From positions 186,001 to 250,000 of the forward strand of contig FOEZ01000001.1 in NCBI GenBank assembly GCA_900110595.1: a stretch of 64,000 nt of DNA, read 5' to 3'. The notes under the pieces are model-generated. The model was not told the origin of the DNA and made no database searches. It saw only the letters and a list, made by a program, of their open reading frames with translations. Origin of the DNA: Arthrobacter sp. OV608 (GTDB lineage: Bacteria > Actinomycetota > Actinomycetes > Actinomycetales > Micrococcaceae). A program made the position numbers and the translations under genes. Below, one piece after another: positions 27,765-36,828 of the stretch. The stretch's first letter is position 1, and each line of letters begins with the position of its first letter.

Positions 27765-28778
27765 TTAGGAGTTGTATCCCTGGGGGTTGTTTTTTTGCCA
27801 GCGCCAGTGGTCTTCGCACATCTGGTCGATGGTTTTGGTGGTGGACCAGCTGAGGTCGGCGAGGGCTGAGGTGGCGTCGGCCCAGAAGGCAGGCAGGTCG
27901 CCGGCGCGGCGGCCGGTGATCTCGTAGGGGATGGGCTTGCCGACGGCTTTTTCGAAGGAGCGCAGGACCTCCAGGACTGACGATCCGGTGCCGGAGCCAA
28001 GGTTCCAGCGGAATACCCCGGTTCGGTCGGTGATGTGGTTCAGGGCGGCGAGATGGCCTTCGGCGAGGTCCACCACGTGGATGTAGTCGCGCAGGCAGGT
28101 CCCGTCCGGGGTGTCGTAGTCGCCACCGAAGACCATGAGTTTCTCGCGCCTGCCCACCGCGACCTGGGCGATGAAGGGGACCAGGTTGTTGGGGATGCCT
28201 TGCGGGTCTTCGCCAATCCGGCCCGAGGGGTGGGCCCCGACGGGGTTGAAGTAGCGCAGCAGGGCGATGTGCCAGCGGGTGTCGGCAGCCCCGAGGTCGG
28301 AGAGGATGTCCTCGATCTGTTCCTTGGTGCGGCCGTAAGGGTTGTTGGCGCCGATTTCCATTTTCTCGACGTACGGGATGGGATTGTGTTCGCCGTAGAC
28401 GGTGGCGGAGGAACTGAAGACGATGGAGCGGACGTTGTGCTGGTCCATGACCCGGATCAGGTTCAGGGTTCCGACGAGGTTGTTGTAGTAGTAGTTCAGG
28501 GGTTCGCGGACGGATTCGCCGACTGCCTTGAGCCCGGCGAAGTGGATCACGGCATCGACATCGTTCTCAGCGAAAACCTTCTCGACGGCGGCCTCGTCCA
28601 CGAGGTCCACGTGGTGGAACTGTGCTGTTTTGCCGGTGATCTCGGCAACCCGGCGGAGGGAATCCTCGCTGGAGTTGACCAGGTTGTCGACGACCAGCAC
28701 GTCATGGCCGGCTTCCTGCAATGACAAAACAGTGTGGGACCCGATGTACCCGGTGCCCCCTGTAACCAGAATTTTCAT
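27765..28778 (-). CDS. galE: UDP-glucose 4-epimerase
   Basis: 337-aa extended short-chain dehydrogenase that interconverts UDP-glucose and UDP-galactose. GGTGYIGSH at 7-15 binds NAD+; SSSATVYG (122-129) and Y148-x3-K152 (YGRTK) form the active site. RYFNPVGAHPSGRIGEDP is the GalE substrate-binding region. ATG 28778 is chosen because MKILVTGGTG is the standard N-terminus. TAGCGT at 28786-28791 lies 7 nt before the ATG, so the mRNA may be leaderless. Divergent from a TetR gene, which could regulate it. Confidence 0.95.
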   Translation of the reverse strand: MKILVTGGTGYIGSHTVLSLQEAGHDVLVVDNLVNSSEDSLRRVAEITGKTAQFHHVDLVDEAAVEKVFAENDVDAVIHFAGLKAVGESVREPLNYYYNNLVGTLNLIRVMDQHNVRSIVFSSSATVYGEHNPIPYVEKMEIGANNPYGRTKEQIEDILSDLGAADTRWHIALLRYFNPVGAHPSGRIGEDPQGIPNNLVPFIAQVAVGRREKLMVFGGDYDTPDGTCLRDYIHVVDLAEGHLAALNHITDRTGVFRWNLGSGTGSSVLEVLRSFEKAVGKPIPYEITGRRAGDLPAFWADATSALADLSWSTTKTIDQMCEDHWRWQKNNPQGYNS

Positions 28779-28895
28779 GCTCTCAACGCTATCCCAAGTG
28801 GTGCCGGCCGCGCCGGTCGGGGCCAATTTCCAGGCAGGATGACGGTGCTTTACGGGCCAACCGGCCGACAGGCCTGTGACGAGGCACAAGTGTGC

Positions 28896-28910
28896 TAAAT
28901 AGGAGGAGTG
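28896..28910 (+). promoter_or_regulatory. start region of the TetR gene: -10-like box and adjacent SD
   Basis: TAAATA (28896-28901) is 6 nt before GTG 28908, and GGAGGA fills the gap, too close for normal SD use. An in-frame TAA at 28896 rules out a longer product. Confidence 0.35.
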
Positions 28911-29513
28911 CCTAAAATCGTTCATGCCGGAGCCCGGCGCCAGGAAGTGGTGGAAGCAGTTTGGCGGATCATCGCCGTCGACGGACTGGAAAGGGCTTCG
29001 CTGCGGGAAGTGGCAGACGAGGCCGGGCTCGCGGTCGGCTCCGTTCGGCACTACTTTGCCGGTAGCGATGAACTGCTGGCCTTCTCCTTCGCGGCCGTGA
29101 TTGACAGCATTGTGGCCAGGCTGGAGGCCGCATTGCCCGGGCTGCAGGACCACCCGCGGGCAAGCGCCGAAGGACGCGCCGCTGTTTTAACACTGCTGGG
29201 CGAACTCCTGCCATTGGATGAACAACGGGCAGTGGAGGCGTGCGTGTGGATGGCATTTCGCAACGCCGCCAGGATCAAGCCCTTTCTTGCCGCGGAGGCG
29301 GACCGGAGCCACCGCGAGGTGGCCGCCGTGATGGGCCGCGTGATCACTGCGTTGCTGCCCGGGGAATCCCAGGAAGTATTGGTGATGGAGGCGGAAAGAC
29401 TCCTTGCCACGCTGGATGGCCTCTGCATGCATGCCCTCCTGCAGCCCGGCTGGATGACTGCCCGCATGTGCACCGATGTCCTGGAGTGGCACCTTGACGG
29501 GTTGGCGCCGTGA
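28908..29513 (+). CDS. TetR/AcrR family transcriptional regulator
   Basis: 201-aa TetR regulator. The N-terminal helix-turn-helix (about 20-56: RASLREVADEAGLAVGSVRH then YFAGSDEL) is clear and the ligand-binding half resembles the BetI-like C-terminal domain. The target is unknown. It is divergent from galE across 129 nt, so galE or its own gene are the obvious candidates; the following hypothetical gene lies 99 nt downstream on the same strand. Confidence 0.85.
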   Translation: MPKIVHAGARRQEVVEAVWRIIAVDGLERASLREVADEAGLAVGSVRHYFAGSDELLAFSFAAVIDSIVARLEAALPGLQDHPRASAEGRAAVLTLLGELLPLDEQRAVEACVWMAFRNAARIKPFLAAEADRSHREVAAVMGRVITALLPGESQEVLVMEAERLLATLDGLCMHALLQPGWMTARMCTDVLEWHLDGLAP

Positions 29514-29612
29514 ATTTCATTAACCTCGGCAACTCAGGGGAATAGACTGATAGCCGGGGGCGCAACACCGGATCACCAGACCCGGCAGGAGCGCGCCAGG
29601 GAAGGACCTCGG

Positions 29613-30224
29613 ATGCAGCAAAAGACCGGTTCCGGGTGGCAGATCACCACCGACACGTCCGGGCCGATGATGATCGCCCTGTATATCCGCGATGCCGCCG
29701 GACTCGACGGCGCGGGCCACCCGGCGCTTTCCCATGCAGCTCCCAAGATCCGTCATGCCGACCATTCCCACCTGACTGCCGACGTCGGGGGCTTCAACGG
29801 GCTCAAGACAGAATGGGAGGCGTGGTGGGAACAGTTGCTGAAGGCGCATCCGCAGACGTCGCCGGAACTTTCCCCGCCGGAATTCGAGGCTTTCGGCAAT
29901 TCGCCCGCCCTGCAGCGGGTACTCCAGGCGCACTTCGGCTCGGCCCTGACCTGGGCGCGGGAACGCAGGAGCGAGTATGCCGAGCTTGAAGCTGAAAGGG
30001 CCGCCAACGGTGCAGACCAGTTGCTGGAGGACATGGTGGATGACCGGCTGATGGAAGTGGGCCGCAACGCCCGCGACTTCAAGCTGACCATCATTGAACT
30101 GCCGTTGAACGAACAGCGGGCCTGGTACCTGGAGCCGGACAAAATCATTATGAGCCACCAGTTGATGGGCCAGCCGGAGCTGTTCCGCAGCTACGTCCAG
30201 CCTGTGGTGGAAATCCTCGTCTAG
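29613..30224 (+). CDS. conserved hypothetical protein
   Basis: 203-aa soluble protein that I do not recognise. It has no signal peptide or membrane segment. Acidic, helix-rich segments (HFGSALTWARERRSEYAELE; DQLLEDMVDDRLMEVGRNAR) precede a beta-rich C-terminus (FKLTIIELPLNEQRAWYLEP). A GGGAAGGAC site precedes the ATG. It is downstream of the TetR gene and convergent with the transglycosylase-like gene. A short AAGGCC/GGCCTT hairpin (30228-30244) separates them. Confidence 0.7.
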   Translation: MQQKTGSGWQITTDTSGPMMIALYIRDAAGLDGAGHPALSHAAPKIRHADHSHLTADVGGFNGLKTEWEAWWEQLLKAHPQTSPELSPPEFEAFGNSPALQRVLQAHFGSALTWARERRSEYAELEAERAANGADQLLEDMVDDRLMEVGRNARDFKLTIIELPLNEQRAWYLEPDKIIMSHQLMGQPELFRSYVQPVVEILV

Positions 30225-30242
30225 TAAAAGGCCGGACGGGCC

Positions 30243-31100
30243 TTAGGCCCCCGTGCCTGCCGGCGAGACCGTAATCCGCACCTCGCCGTCCGGGACCGCC
30301 GACTCCCGCCAGCCGTCACGCTCGTCGCGCTCCCAGGTCCGCCCGGCAACTTCCACCTGTGTGACCTCGAGGGTCTTGGCATTGGCTACGGCCCATTGCG
30401 CCACGGACCATGCCTGGCTGCCGTCAGCCTCCACCACCAGGGTTTGGCCGTCAACCGCGGAAGCAGAGAGTCCGTAAGCCTGGGAAAGCTGGTCAGAAAC
30501 GGCCTGCGGATCTCCCGCGGCACCTGCCGAACGGAGGGTGCATCGAATCGCTTCGGGGGTCTGGCCGGACAGCCCGGAGGCAAAAAAGCGCCCCATCTGC
30601 TCGTGCTGGGCGTAGGCGGTGGGAAATGCAGATCGCTGCACCCGTTGCGCAGCTTCGGTGATCTCCATCGACTCGTAGCCGGGGATCTTTACCAGTGCGT
30701 CGTAAAAGGCGTTCGTCGCGTAAATGGGATCCATGATCTGCTCTTCGCTTCCCCAGCCCTGGGAAGGCCGCTGCTGGAACAGCCCCCGGGAATCCGGGCC
30801 CGCCTGATCGCCGTGTTCGATGTTGCGGAGCTTGGACTCCTGCATGGCGGTAGCCAGGGCTATGGTGGCCGCCCGGGGCGGGAGGCCGCGCTGGACTGCA
30901 ACTGCGGTGATCAGGGAAGCGTTGACAGCCTGGTCCGGAGCCAGTTCCGCCGTCTTGCCGTTGACGACGGCGGTACAGCGCTCCGAAACGAGGGTCTCGG
31001 AGCGCTGCACAAAAAACACCGCTGCATAGACGCCGCCGGCCACGAGTGCGAGGGCAAGCAGCAGCACCAGCAGGCGGCGCAGGCCGCGTCTTCGTGCCAT
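30243..31100 (-). CDS. membrane-anchored lysozyme/transglycosylase-like protein
   Basis: 285-aa protein with a basic N-terminus and one membrane anchor (about 8-30). The extracytoplasmic part (about 60-170) looks like a goose-lysozyme/SLT-like fold: ALATAMQESKLRN with candidate catalytic E88, then DSRGLFQQRPSQGWG (103-117). Relatives in actinobacteria are often annotated as heavy metal transporter, which the sequence does not support. A C-terminal region (about 190-285) is beta-rich. The gene starts 7 nt after the dapD stop, so it is probably co-transcribed with dapD, a cell-wall precursor gene. Peptidoglycan cleavage is an inference. Confidence 0.72.
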   Translation of the reverse strand: MARRRGLRRLLVLLLALALVAGGVYAAVFFVQRSETLVSERCTAVVNGKTAELAPDQAVNASLITAVAVQRGLPPRAATIALATAMQESKLRNIEHGDQAGPDSRGLFQQRPSQGWGSEEQIMDPIYATNAFYDALVKIPGYESMEITEAAQRVQRSAFPTAYAQHEQMGRFFASGLSGQTPEAIRCTLRSAGAAGDPQAVSDQLSQAYGLSASAVDGQTLVVEADGSQAWSVAQWAVANAKTLEVTQVEVAGRTWERDERDGWRESAVPDGEVRITVSPAGTGA

Positions 31101-31107
31101 GAAGGGA

Positions 31108-32136
31108 TCAGTTGGCGTGCAGGGCGTCGTTCAGTTCCACGGACTGGCCGGCACGGGGGAGTACCTCCACGGCGCCCGTGGTGGAGTTGCGGCGGAAGAG
31201 CAGGTTGGGGACACCGGAGAGTTCGGCAGCCTTGACGATCTTGGTGGTGTCCTCGCCCACTTCGTCCTTGGGGCCAGGCACGCGCACGCGGGTCCCCGCC
31301 GTCACGTAGAGGCCGGCTTCCACCACCGAATCATCGCCGATGCTGATGCCCACGCCGGAGTTGGCCCCGAGCAGGACCCGCTCGCCGATGGTGATCTTTT
31401 CCTTGCCCCCGCCGGACAGGGTGCCCATGATGGACGCGCCGCCGCCGACGTCGCTGCCGTCACCGGTGACCACGCCGGCGGAAATCCGGCCCTCAACCAT
31501 GGAAGTGCCCAGGGTGCCGGCGTTGAAGTTGACGAAGCCTTCATGCATCACAGTGGTGCCCTCGGCGAGGTGCGCACCCAGGCGGACGCGGTCGGCGTCG
31601 GCAATCCTGACGCCGGTGGGCACAACGTAGTCCACCATGCGCGGGAACTTGTCGATGCCGTAAACGGTCACGGCGCCCCGGCGGCGCAGCCGCGCCCGGG
31701 TCAGTTCGAAGCCGTCCACAGCGGCGGGACCGAAGTTGGTCCAGACAACGTTGGGCAGCTTGCCGAAGATGCCATCCAGGTTGATGGTGTTCGGGCGGAC
31801 CAGCCGGTGCGAGAGCAGGTGCAGGCGCAGGTAGGCGTCAGCGGTATCGGCCGGGGCCTCATCGAGGTTGATCTGGACGAAGACCACCTTCTGCTCGGTG
31901 CCGCGGTCCTCATCTGTACCGGCGTCGGCGATCCGGGTGAGTGCCTCATCCGCGTTTTCCACTGCCCGCAGGTGTTCGGCAGCGACGCCCAGCGAGGGTG
32001 CGGGGAACCAGACGTCCAGGACGGTGGCATCACCATTGGCAACGGCAATGGTGGCCACACCGAAGCCATAGGCGGAGCGTTCTTCAGTGGGGGCAGTCTG
32101 GGTTTCGGGCACGGCGGAGGAAGCAGTCTCAGTCAT
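31108..32136 (-). CDS. dapD: 2,3,4,5-tetrahydropyridine-2,6-dicarboxylate N-succinyltransferase
   Basis: 342-aa actinobacterial-type DapD, which succinylates tetrahydrodipicolinate in DAP/lysine synthesis. The left-handed beta-helix of hexapeptide repeats runs from about 200 to 300 (for example [20 protein letters not shown]). Upstream, [17 protein letters not shown] carries the acidic residue matching the catalytic Glu of the M. tuberculosis enzyme. ATG 32136 lies exactly 6 nt after a TAGACT box. It is divergent from dapE and followed by the transglycosylase-like gene. Confidence 0.95.
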   Translation of the reverse strand: MTETASSAVPETQTAPTEERSAYGFGVATIAVANGDATVLDVWFPAPSLGVAAEHLRAVENADEALTRIADAGTDEDRGTEQKVVFVQINLDEAPADTADAYLRLHLLSHRLVRPNTINLDGIFGKLPNVVWTNFGPAAVDGFELTRARLRRRGAVTVYGIDKFPRMVDYVVPTGVRIADADRVRLGAHLAEGTTVMHEGFVNFNAGTLGTSMVEGRISAGVVTGDGSDVGGGASIMGTLSGGGKEKITIGERVLLGANSGVGISIGDDSVVEAGLYVTAGTRVRVPGPKDEVGEDTTKIVKAAELSGVPNLLFRRNSTTGAVEVLPRAGQSVELNDALHAN

Positions 32137-32142
32137 TGCCCC

Positions 32143-32180
32143 AGTCTATCGACGGGCGGGGACCTGCTCCGAACTAGACT
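32143..32180. promoter_or_regulatory. divergent leaderless dapD/dapE promoters
   Basis: TAGACT on the minus strand (32148-32143) is 6 nt before the dapD ATG, and TAGACT on the plus strand (32175-32180) is 6 nt before the dapE GTG. Both starts would coincide with transcription start sites, and the two -35 regions must overlap between the boxes. Confidence 0.6.
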
Positions 32181-32186
32181 GGCTTC

Positions 32187-33323
32187 GTGACTGCCGAAAC
32201 CGCTCCGGAATCTTCAATCCTTCCCCTCGACCTCCGCCAGGACGTTGCGCTCCTGACGGCCGCGATCATGGACATCAACAGTGTGTCCGGCAATGAAACG
32301 GAACTGGCTGACGCGGTCGAAGCCGCCCTGCGCGCCATCCCGCAACTGCACATTGTGCGGGACGGGGATGCCATCATTGCCCGGACCGAGCTGGGAAACG
32401 CCGAACGCGTCATCCTGGCAGGACACCTGGATACCGTTCCGTTGCCCTTGGCCGAGGGGTCCCTGGGGACGGTTCCGTCCAGCTGGGAGTCCGGGGTCCC
32501 CGGCGTTGGTGTCCTGTACGGGCGCGGCGCCACCGACATGAAGGGCGGCGTTGCCGTACAGCTCGCGCTGGCTGCCAGGATGTTCGACGGCGGGACCGCG
32601 CCGAAGCGTGACGTCACCTTCGTTTTTTACGACCACGAGGAAGTGGAGGCCGTCAAGAGCGGCCTGGGCAGGCTGGTCCGGAACCACGGCGATCTGCTTG
32701 ATGGCGACTTCGCCATCCTGCTCGAACCCACTGACGGCACGGTGGAGGGTGGCTGCAACGGCACCAGCAGGTTCGAAGCGACAACGGTGGGGGAGTCCGC
32801 CCATTCCGCCCGGGCCTGGATGGGCAGCAACGCCATCCACGCGGCGGCGCCGGTCCTGGCCCGGCTGGCTGCCTACGAACCCCTGACAGTGAACGTGGAC
32901 GGCCTGGACTACCGCGAGAGCCTGAACGCCGTAAGAATCAACGGCGGAACTGCCGGAAATGTGATCCCGGACCGCTGCGTGGTGGAGATCAACTACCGGT
33001 TTGCCCCCGATAAAACGCCGGACCAGGCCGAATCAGTGGTGCGGCAACTCCTTGAAGGTTTTGACGTGGTCCGCACTGACGCCGCCGCCGGAGCACGGCC
33101 CGGGCTACAGCACCCCGCCGCCGCTTCCTTTGTTGCCGCGGTGGGTGCCGAACCCAAGCCCAAATACGGTTGGACCGACGTCGCGCGTTTCAGCGAGCTG
33201 GGAATCCCGGCGGTGAACTTCGGGCCGGGGGACGCCCTGCTGGCGCACAAAGACAACGAACACGTGGATGCGGATGCGATCCGGAAGTGTCTGCAGGCGC
33301 TGGAGGACTGGCTGGCTGGCTGA
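32187..33323 (+). CDS. dapE: succinyl-diaminopimelate desuccinylase
   Basis: 378-aa M20-family metallopeptidase that releases succinate from N-succinyl-LL-DAP. Zinc-site residues H80 and D82 (AGHLDTVP), D117 (GRGATDMKGG) and E151/E152 (DHEEVE) are in place. The dimerisation domain is around 190-300. The GTG start is supported by the TAGACT box 6 nt upstream and the lack of an SD site. Monocistronic, closed by a strong terminator. Confidence 0.94.
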   Translation: MTAETAPESSILPLDLRQDVALLTAAIMDINSVSGNETELADAVEAALRAIPQLHIVRDGDAIIARTELGNAERVILAGHLDTVPLPLAEGSLGTVPSSWESGVPGVGVLYGRGATDMKGGVAVQLALAARMFDGGTAPKRDVTFVFYDHEEVEAVKSGLGRLVRNHGDLLDGDFAILLEPTDGTVEGGCNGTSRFEATTVGESAHSARAWMGSNAIHAAAPVLARLAAYEPLTVNVDGLDYRESLNAVRINGGTAGNVIPDRCVVEINYRFAPDKTPDQAESVVRQLLEGFDVVRTDAAAGARPGLQHPAAASFVAAVGAEPKPKYGWTDVARFSELGIPAVNFGPGDALLAHKDNEHVDADAIRKCLQALEDWLAG

Positions 33324-33378
33324 CACTTAAGGGCCGTGGTCCCGGCTGCCCTAGACAGCAGGTTGCCTTAAACAGCAG

Positions 33379-33433
33379 TGGCCCGGACCGCGGGAACCCA
33401 AAAGGGGCGCGGTCCGGGCCATTGTTGTTTGAC
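33379..33433 (+). terminator. terminator between dapE and the gluABCD-like operon
   Basis: A perfect 14-bp stem (33379-33392 with 33408-33421) with an A-rich loop is followed by TTGTTGTTT. Lies between convergent genes. Confidence 0.87.
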
Positions 33434-33436
33434 CTG

Positions 33437-34276
33437 TCAGGGAACGGGAGCTTCGGCCTTCTCGGGTTCGGCCTTGGCCACACCGCCGGCTGCCTTCTTT
33501 GAACCCCTGCGCTCAATCATGACCGCAATCCGGGATACGAGGATGTTGATGGCGATGTAGATCGCCGCGGCCACAAAGAAGATGGGGAACAGGAACTGGG
33601 TTCCCAGGAAGTCCGCCATCACCTGTACGGCACGCAGGAGCTCGCCGTACGCCACGATGTAGCCCAGGGACGTGTCCTTGAGGAGCACCACCATCTGCGC
33701 CACCAGCGAAGGCATCATGCGACGGATTGCCTGCGGCAGTTCGATCAGCATGCGGGACTTGAAGCTGGTCAGGCCGATGGCCAGGCCCGCTTCGCGCTGG
33801 CCCTTGGGCAATGACTGGATGCCGGCGCGGATGATCTCCGCGAAGACTGCCGAGTTGTAGAGGATCAGGCCGGTCACGACGGCGACGAACGCCGAGGTGC
33901 CAAAACCCAGCAGCACGAACAGCATCATCAGGACCACGGGCATACCGCGGAGGAATTCCAGAACCACCCGGGTGGGGATGCGGATGAACGCGACGTCCGA
34001 GATGCGCAGCAGGCACAGCGCCAATCCCAGTGGGAAGGCGATGACAGCGGCCAGGGCAGCGGCGCTGAGCGTGGCACCCAGGCCGTTGCCCAGCAGCGTC
34101 CAGACATCGCCGCGGGTGAAGATCTGCCACCGGCGGCCCTCAAGAATCCCCTGTTGGGCGAAGGTCATGATGATCCAGGCGAGCAAGCCCAGGATCAGCA
34201 GCGAACCGACAATTGAACCAATCAGGGAGATCCGGCGGGCTTTAGGGCCGGGGACGTCGTAGAGTACCGAGCTCAT
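33437..34276 (-). CDS. gluD: amino-acid (glutamate-type) ABC transporter permease
   Basis: 279-aa HisM/GluD-type permease. The polar-amino-acid EAA loop KGQREAGLAIGLTSFKSRML precedes IELPQAIRRMMPS. An N-terminal cytoplasmic stretch of about 15 residues and a charged Lys/Glu-rich tail flank the membrane core. It overlaps gluC by 4 nt and is last in the operon A-B-C-D, the same order as Corynebacterium gluABCD. Glutamate as substrate is inferred from that order and from GluB. Confidence 0.9.
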   Translation of the reverse strand: MSSVLYDVPGPKARRISLIGSIVGSLLILGLLAWIIMTFAQQGILEGRRWQIFTRGDVWTLLGNGLGATLSAAALAAVIAFPLGLALCLLRISDVAFIRIPTRVVLEFLRGMPVVLMMLFVLLGFGTSAFVAVVTGLILYNSAVFAEIIRAGIQSLPKGQREAGLAIGLTSFKSRMLIELPQAIRRMMPSLVAQMVVLLKDTSLGYIVAYGELLRAVQVMADFLGTQFLFPIFFVAAAIYIAINILVSRIAVMIERRGSKKAAGGVAKAEPEKAEAPVP

Positions 34277-34923
34277 CGGGCAATCGCCACCTTTCGTTCC
34301 ACCGTACTGGCCAGGATGCCCAGCGGAACGGTGAGGAGCAGATAGAAGAAGGCTACGCCGAGTAGGACGGGGATCACGGCGTCACCGTTGGCGTTGGCCA
34401 GTTGCCGGCCGTAGCCGAACAGTTCAAGGACAAAGAAGGCGCCGGCAACGGAGGAGTTCTTCACCAGGGCGATCAGGATATTGATCAGCGGCGGAATCAC
34501 AGTCCGCAATGCCTGCGGAAGGATGATGAGGTTCAGGACCTGCCCGAAGTTCATGCCGATACTCCGGGCGGCCTCGGCCTGGCCCACCGGGACACTGTTG
34601 ACACCTGAGCGGACAGCTTCGGCGATGAACGCTGCGGTGTAAGTACTGAGGGCGATAATTGCGGCTATTTCGAACTGCTCAAACTTCACTCCGAGCCGGG
34701 GGAGGACGATGGCTGCGAAGAAGAAAGCGATGGTCAGCGGAGTGTTCCGGAGAACTTCCACATAGACGGTGCTGAAGCCGCGGAGCGCTGCCACGGGGGA
34801 AACCCGGGCTGCCGCGAGCAGGGTCCCGAGCACCAGCGCGATGACCCCGGAAACTACGGAGAGGAAAAGCGTGCGGAGAAAACCGTTCCAGTACAAGGGC
34901 AGGTTTTCAAGAATGACGTCCAT
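34273..34923 (-). CDS. gluC: amino-acid (glutamate-type) ABC transporter permease
   Basis: 216-aa permease, partner of GluD. Its EAA segment VGQAEAARSIGMNFGQVLNL leads into LPQALRTVIPPLINI. ATG 34923 is chosen (AAGGATCC upstream); an in-frame ATG 72 nt earlier would start inside the intercistronic hairpin region and adds a proline-rich non-family leader. The stop overlaps the gluD start (ATGA). Confidence 0.92.
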   Translation of the reverse strand: MDVILENLPLYWNGFLRTLFLSVVSGVIALVLGTLLAAARVSPVAALRGFSTVYVEVLRNTPLTIAFFFAAIVLPRLGVKFEQFEIAAIIALSTYTAAFIAEAVRSGVNSVPVGQAEAARSIGMNFGQVLNLIILPQALRTVIPPLINILIALVKNSSVAGAFFVLELFGYGRQLANANGDAVIPVLLGVAFFYLLLTVPLGILASTVERKVAIAR

Positions 34924-34962
34924 TGGATCCTTTGGCTGTGGGCGTGGACGGGTGTGAAGGCC

Positions 34963-34999
34963 GTGGTTGCCGGGGCGTGTATGCGGCCCCGGCAACCAC
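34963..34999 (-). promoter_or_regulatory. intercistronic hairpin between gluB and gluC
   Basis: A perfect 14-bp stem (34963-34976 with 34986-34999) with a 9-nt loop lies 9 nt after the gluB stop. No T-run follows on the minus strand, so it more likely protects the gluB message or gives partial termination. Confidence 0.65.
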
Positions 35000-35007
35000 T
35001 GCGTTAC

Positions 35008-35895
35008 TTAGTAACGGTTGATTTCGGGCAGCTTGGGGGCAGTCTTGATGACTGAACCTGCGGTTGCTTCCCAGGCCTTCTTGTAGGAGCCGTCCTTCTC
35101 GAATGCCTCCAGCTGGTCGTTGATCCAGTTGCGGAACTCGGTATCGTCCTTCTTCAGGCCGATGCCGTAGGGCTCCTTGGTGAAGGTTTCGTCCGAGGCG
35201 AGCTTGAAGGCGTCCGGTTCCTTGTCCACGAAGCCGGCGAGGATCACGTTGTCCGTGGTGACAGCTTCAACCTGCTTGTTGCGCAGGGGCTCCAGGCAGG
35301 CGGAGTAGGTGGCTGCGGGAACAAGCTCGGCTCCGTACTTGTCCACGATGGTTGCAGCCGGGGTGGAACCGGTGACGGAGCAGACCTTCTTGCCCTTGAC
35401 GTCTTCGGGCTTCTTGATGGAGTCGTTGTCCTTGTTCACCATCAGTGCCTGGCCGGCCTCGTAGTACGGTCCGGCGAAGCTGACAACCTGCTTGCGCTTG
35501 TCATTGATGGTGTACGTGGCGATGACCAGGTCAACCTTGCCCTGCTCAATAAACGGTTCGCGGTTGGCGGACACCGTTTCGGACCACTCGATCTTATCGG
35601 CCGGGATGCCCAGCTTGGCGGCGATCAGCTTGCCCATTTCAACGTCGAAGCCCACAGGCTTGCCGTCCAGGCCGACCTGGCCGAAGAGCGGCTGGTCATA
35701 CTTGGTGCCGATCTTGATGGTGCCGGCCGAGGCGAGCTTTTCCATGGTGGTGCCCGCAGCGAACGTGGGCTTCGCCACCGGGCTGGGGTTGCTGGAGGAT
35801 CCGGCGTCACCACCGCCGCAGGCGCTGAGGGACAGTGCGAGGGCAGCGGTAGCCGCCACGACAAATGACTTCCGCCGGGTCAAAAATGCCTTCAT
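35008..35895 (-). CDS. gluB: glutamate-type ABC transporter substrate-binding lipoprotein
   Basis: 295-aa SBP_bac_3 protein. Lipobox LSAC with Cys 26. Ligand-binding landmarks: IKIGTKYDQPLFG, KPVGFDVEMGKLIAAKLG, DLVIATYTINDKRKQVVSFA and KGKKVCSVTGST. It closely resembles Corynebacterium GluB. It is second in the operon after the ATPase and followed by a stable hairpin, consistent with excess binding protein. Confidence 0.92.
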   Translation of the reverse strand: MKAFLTRRKSFVVAATAALALSLSACGGGDAGSSSNPSPVAKPTFAAGTTMEKLASAGTIKIGTKYDQPLFGQVGLDGKPVGFDVEMGKLIAAKLGIPADKIEWSETVSANREPFIEQGKVDLVIATYTINDKRKQVVSFAGPYYEAGQALMVNKDNDSIKKPEDVKGKKVCSVTGSTPAATIVDKYGAELVPAATYSACLEPLRNKQVEAVTTDNVILAGFVDKEPDAFKLASDETFTKEPYGIGLKKDDTEFRNWINDQLEAFEKDGSYKKAWEATAGSVIKTAPKLPEINRY

Positions 35896-35965
35896 GACAT
35901 TCCTTTCATTGGTGGCCGTGGGTCACGGCCAGGGTGCGAACTGGGAGTGTTTGTTCGTAGGTGTT

Positions 35966-36721
35966 TCAGTGCGTCAGGAGCTTGGAGAGGAAATCCTTGG
36001 CGCGGTCGCTCTTGGGATTGGTGAAGAACTCTTCAGGCGTGGCGTCCTCAACGATCTGGCCGTCGGCCATAAAGACCACGCGGTCTGCGGCCTTGCGGGC
36101 GAAGCCCATTTCGTGGGTGACCACGATCATGGTCATGCCCTCCTTGGCGAGCTGGACCATCACATCCAGGACCTCGTTGATCATTTCGGGGTCCAGCGCC
36201 GAGGTGGGTTCGTCGAACAGCATGACCTTGGGCTTCATGGCCAGGGCGCGGGCAATGGCGACGCGCTGCTGCTGGCCACCGGACAGCTGGGCGGGCAGCT
36301 TCGGAGCCTGGTGGCCGACGCCCACACGTTCAAGCAGCGCCATGGCGTCCTTGTCCGCGGTGCCCTTAGCAACGCCCTTGACCTTGATGGGGCCGAGCGT
36401 GACGTTCTCGAGGATGGTTTTATGCGCGAAAAGATTGAACGACTGGAAGACCATTCCGACGTCGGCACGGAGCTGCGCGAGCTCCTTGCCTTCCTCGGGG
36501 AGGACCTTTCCGTCGATGCTGATGGTGCCGCCTTCAATGGTTTCAAGACGGTTGATGGCGCGGCACAAGGTGGACTTACCGGAGCCCGAGGGCCCGATGA
36601 CCACAACAACCTCGCCCTTGCGGACCTGCAGATTGATGTCCTTCAAAACGTGCAGCTGGCCGTAATGCTTGTTTACGGCGTTCAGGGAGACGAGGGCATC
36701 GCCGGGCACATGAGTAGTCAT
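35966..36721 (-). CDS. gluA: amino-acid ABC transporter ATP-binding protein (GlnQ/GluA type)
   Basis: 251-aa polar-amino-acid transport ATPase. Walker [10 protein letters not shown] at 43-51; signature LSGGQQQR and Walker [14 protein letters not shown] follow; length is standard. First gene of the operon. ATG 36721 sits 6 nt after a TAGATT -10 box with no SD site, so the mRNA is likely leaderless. Divergent from the LOG-family gene across 104 nt. Confidence 0.94.
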   Translation of the reverse strand: MTTHVPGDALVSLNAVNKHYGQLHVLKDINLQVRKGEVVVVIGPSGSGKSTLCRAINRLETIEGGTISIDGKVLPEEGKELAQLRADVGMVFQSFNLFAHKTILENVTLGPIKVKGVAKGTADKDAMALLERVGVGHQAPKLPAQLSGGQQQRVAIARALAMKPKVMLFDEPTSALDPEMINEVLDVMVQLAKEGMTMIVVTHEMGFARKAADRVVFMADGQIVEDATPEEFFTNPKSDRAKDFLSKLLTH

Positions 36722-36733
36722 AGGAAGAATCTA
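36719..36733 (-). promoter_or_regulatory. leaderless promoter of the gluABCD-like operon
   Basis: On the minus strand TAGATT (36733-36728), 6 nt, then ATG 36721. Confidence 0.5.
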
Positions 36734-36813
36734 GCGAACAACGGCACCTTATGACGGGAATCACCCCAGGTTCCTGCGGATCGTGATTCAAGAGATACCT
36801 CGCACGGGCAGGT

Positions 36814-36828
36814 TAGCCTAGGGGAATG
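36814..36828 (+). promoter_or_regulatory. leaderless promoter of the LOG-family gene
   Basis: TAGCCT (36814-36819), 6 nt (AGGGGA), then ATG 36826. The AGGGGA is too close to act as a normal SD. Confidence 0.45.

Noticed and set aside
30396..31235. 279-codon plus-strand frame over the transglycosylase-like gene
   Set aside because: Shadow frame with no family features; it crosses the dapD boundary.
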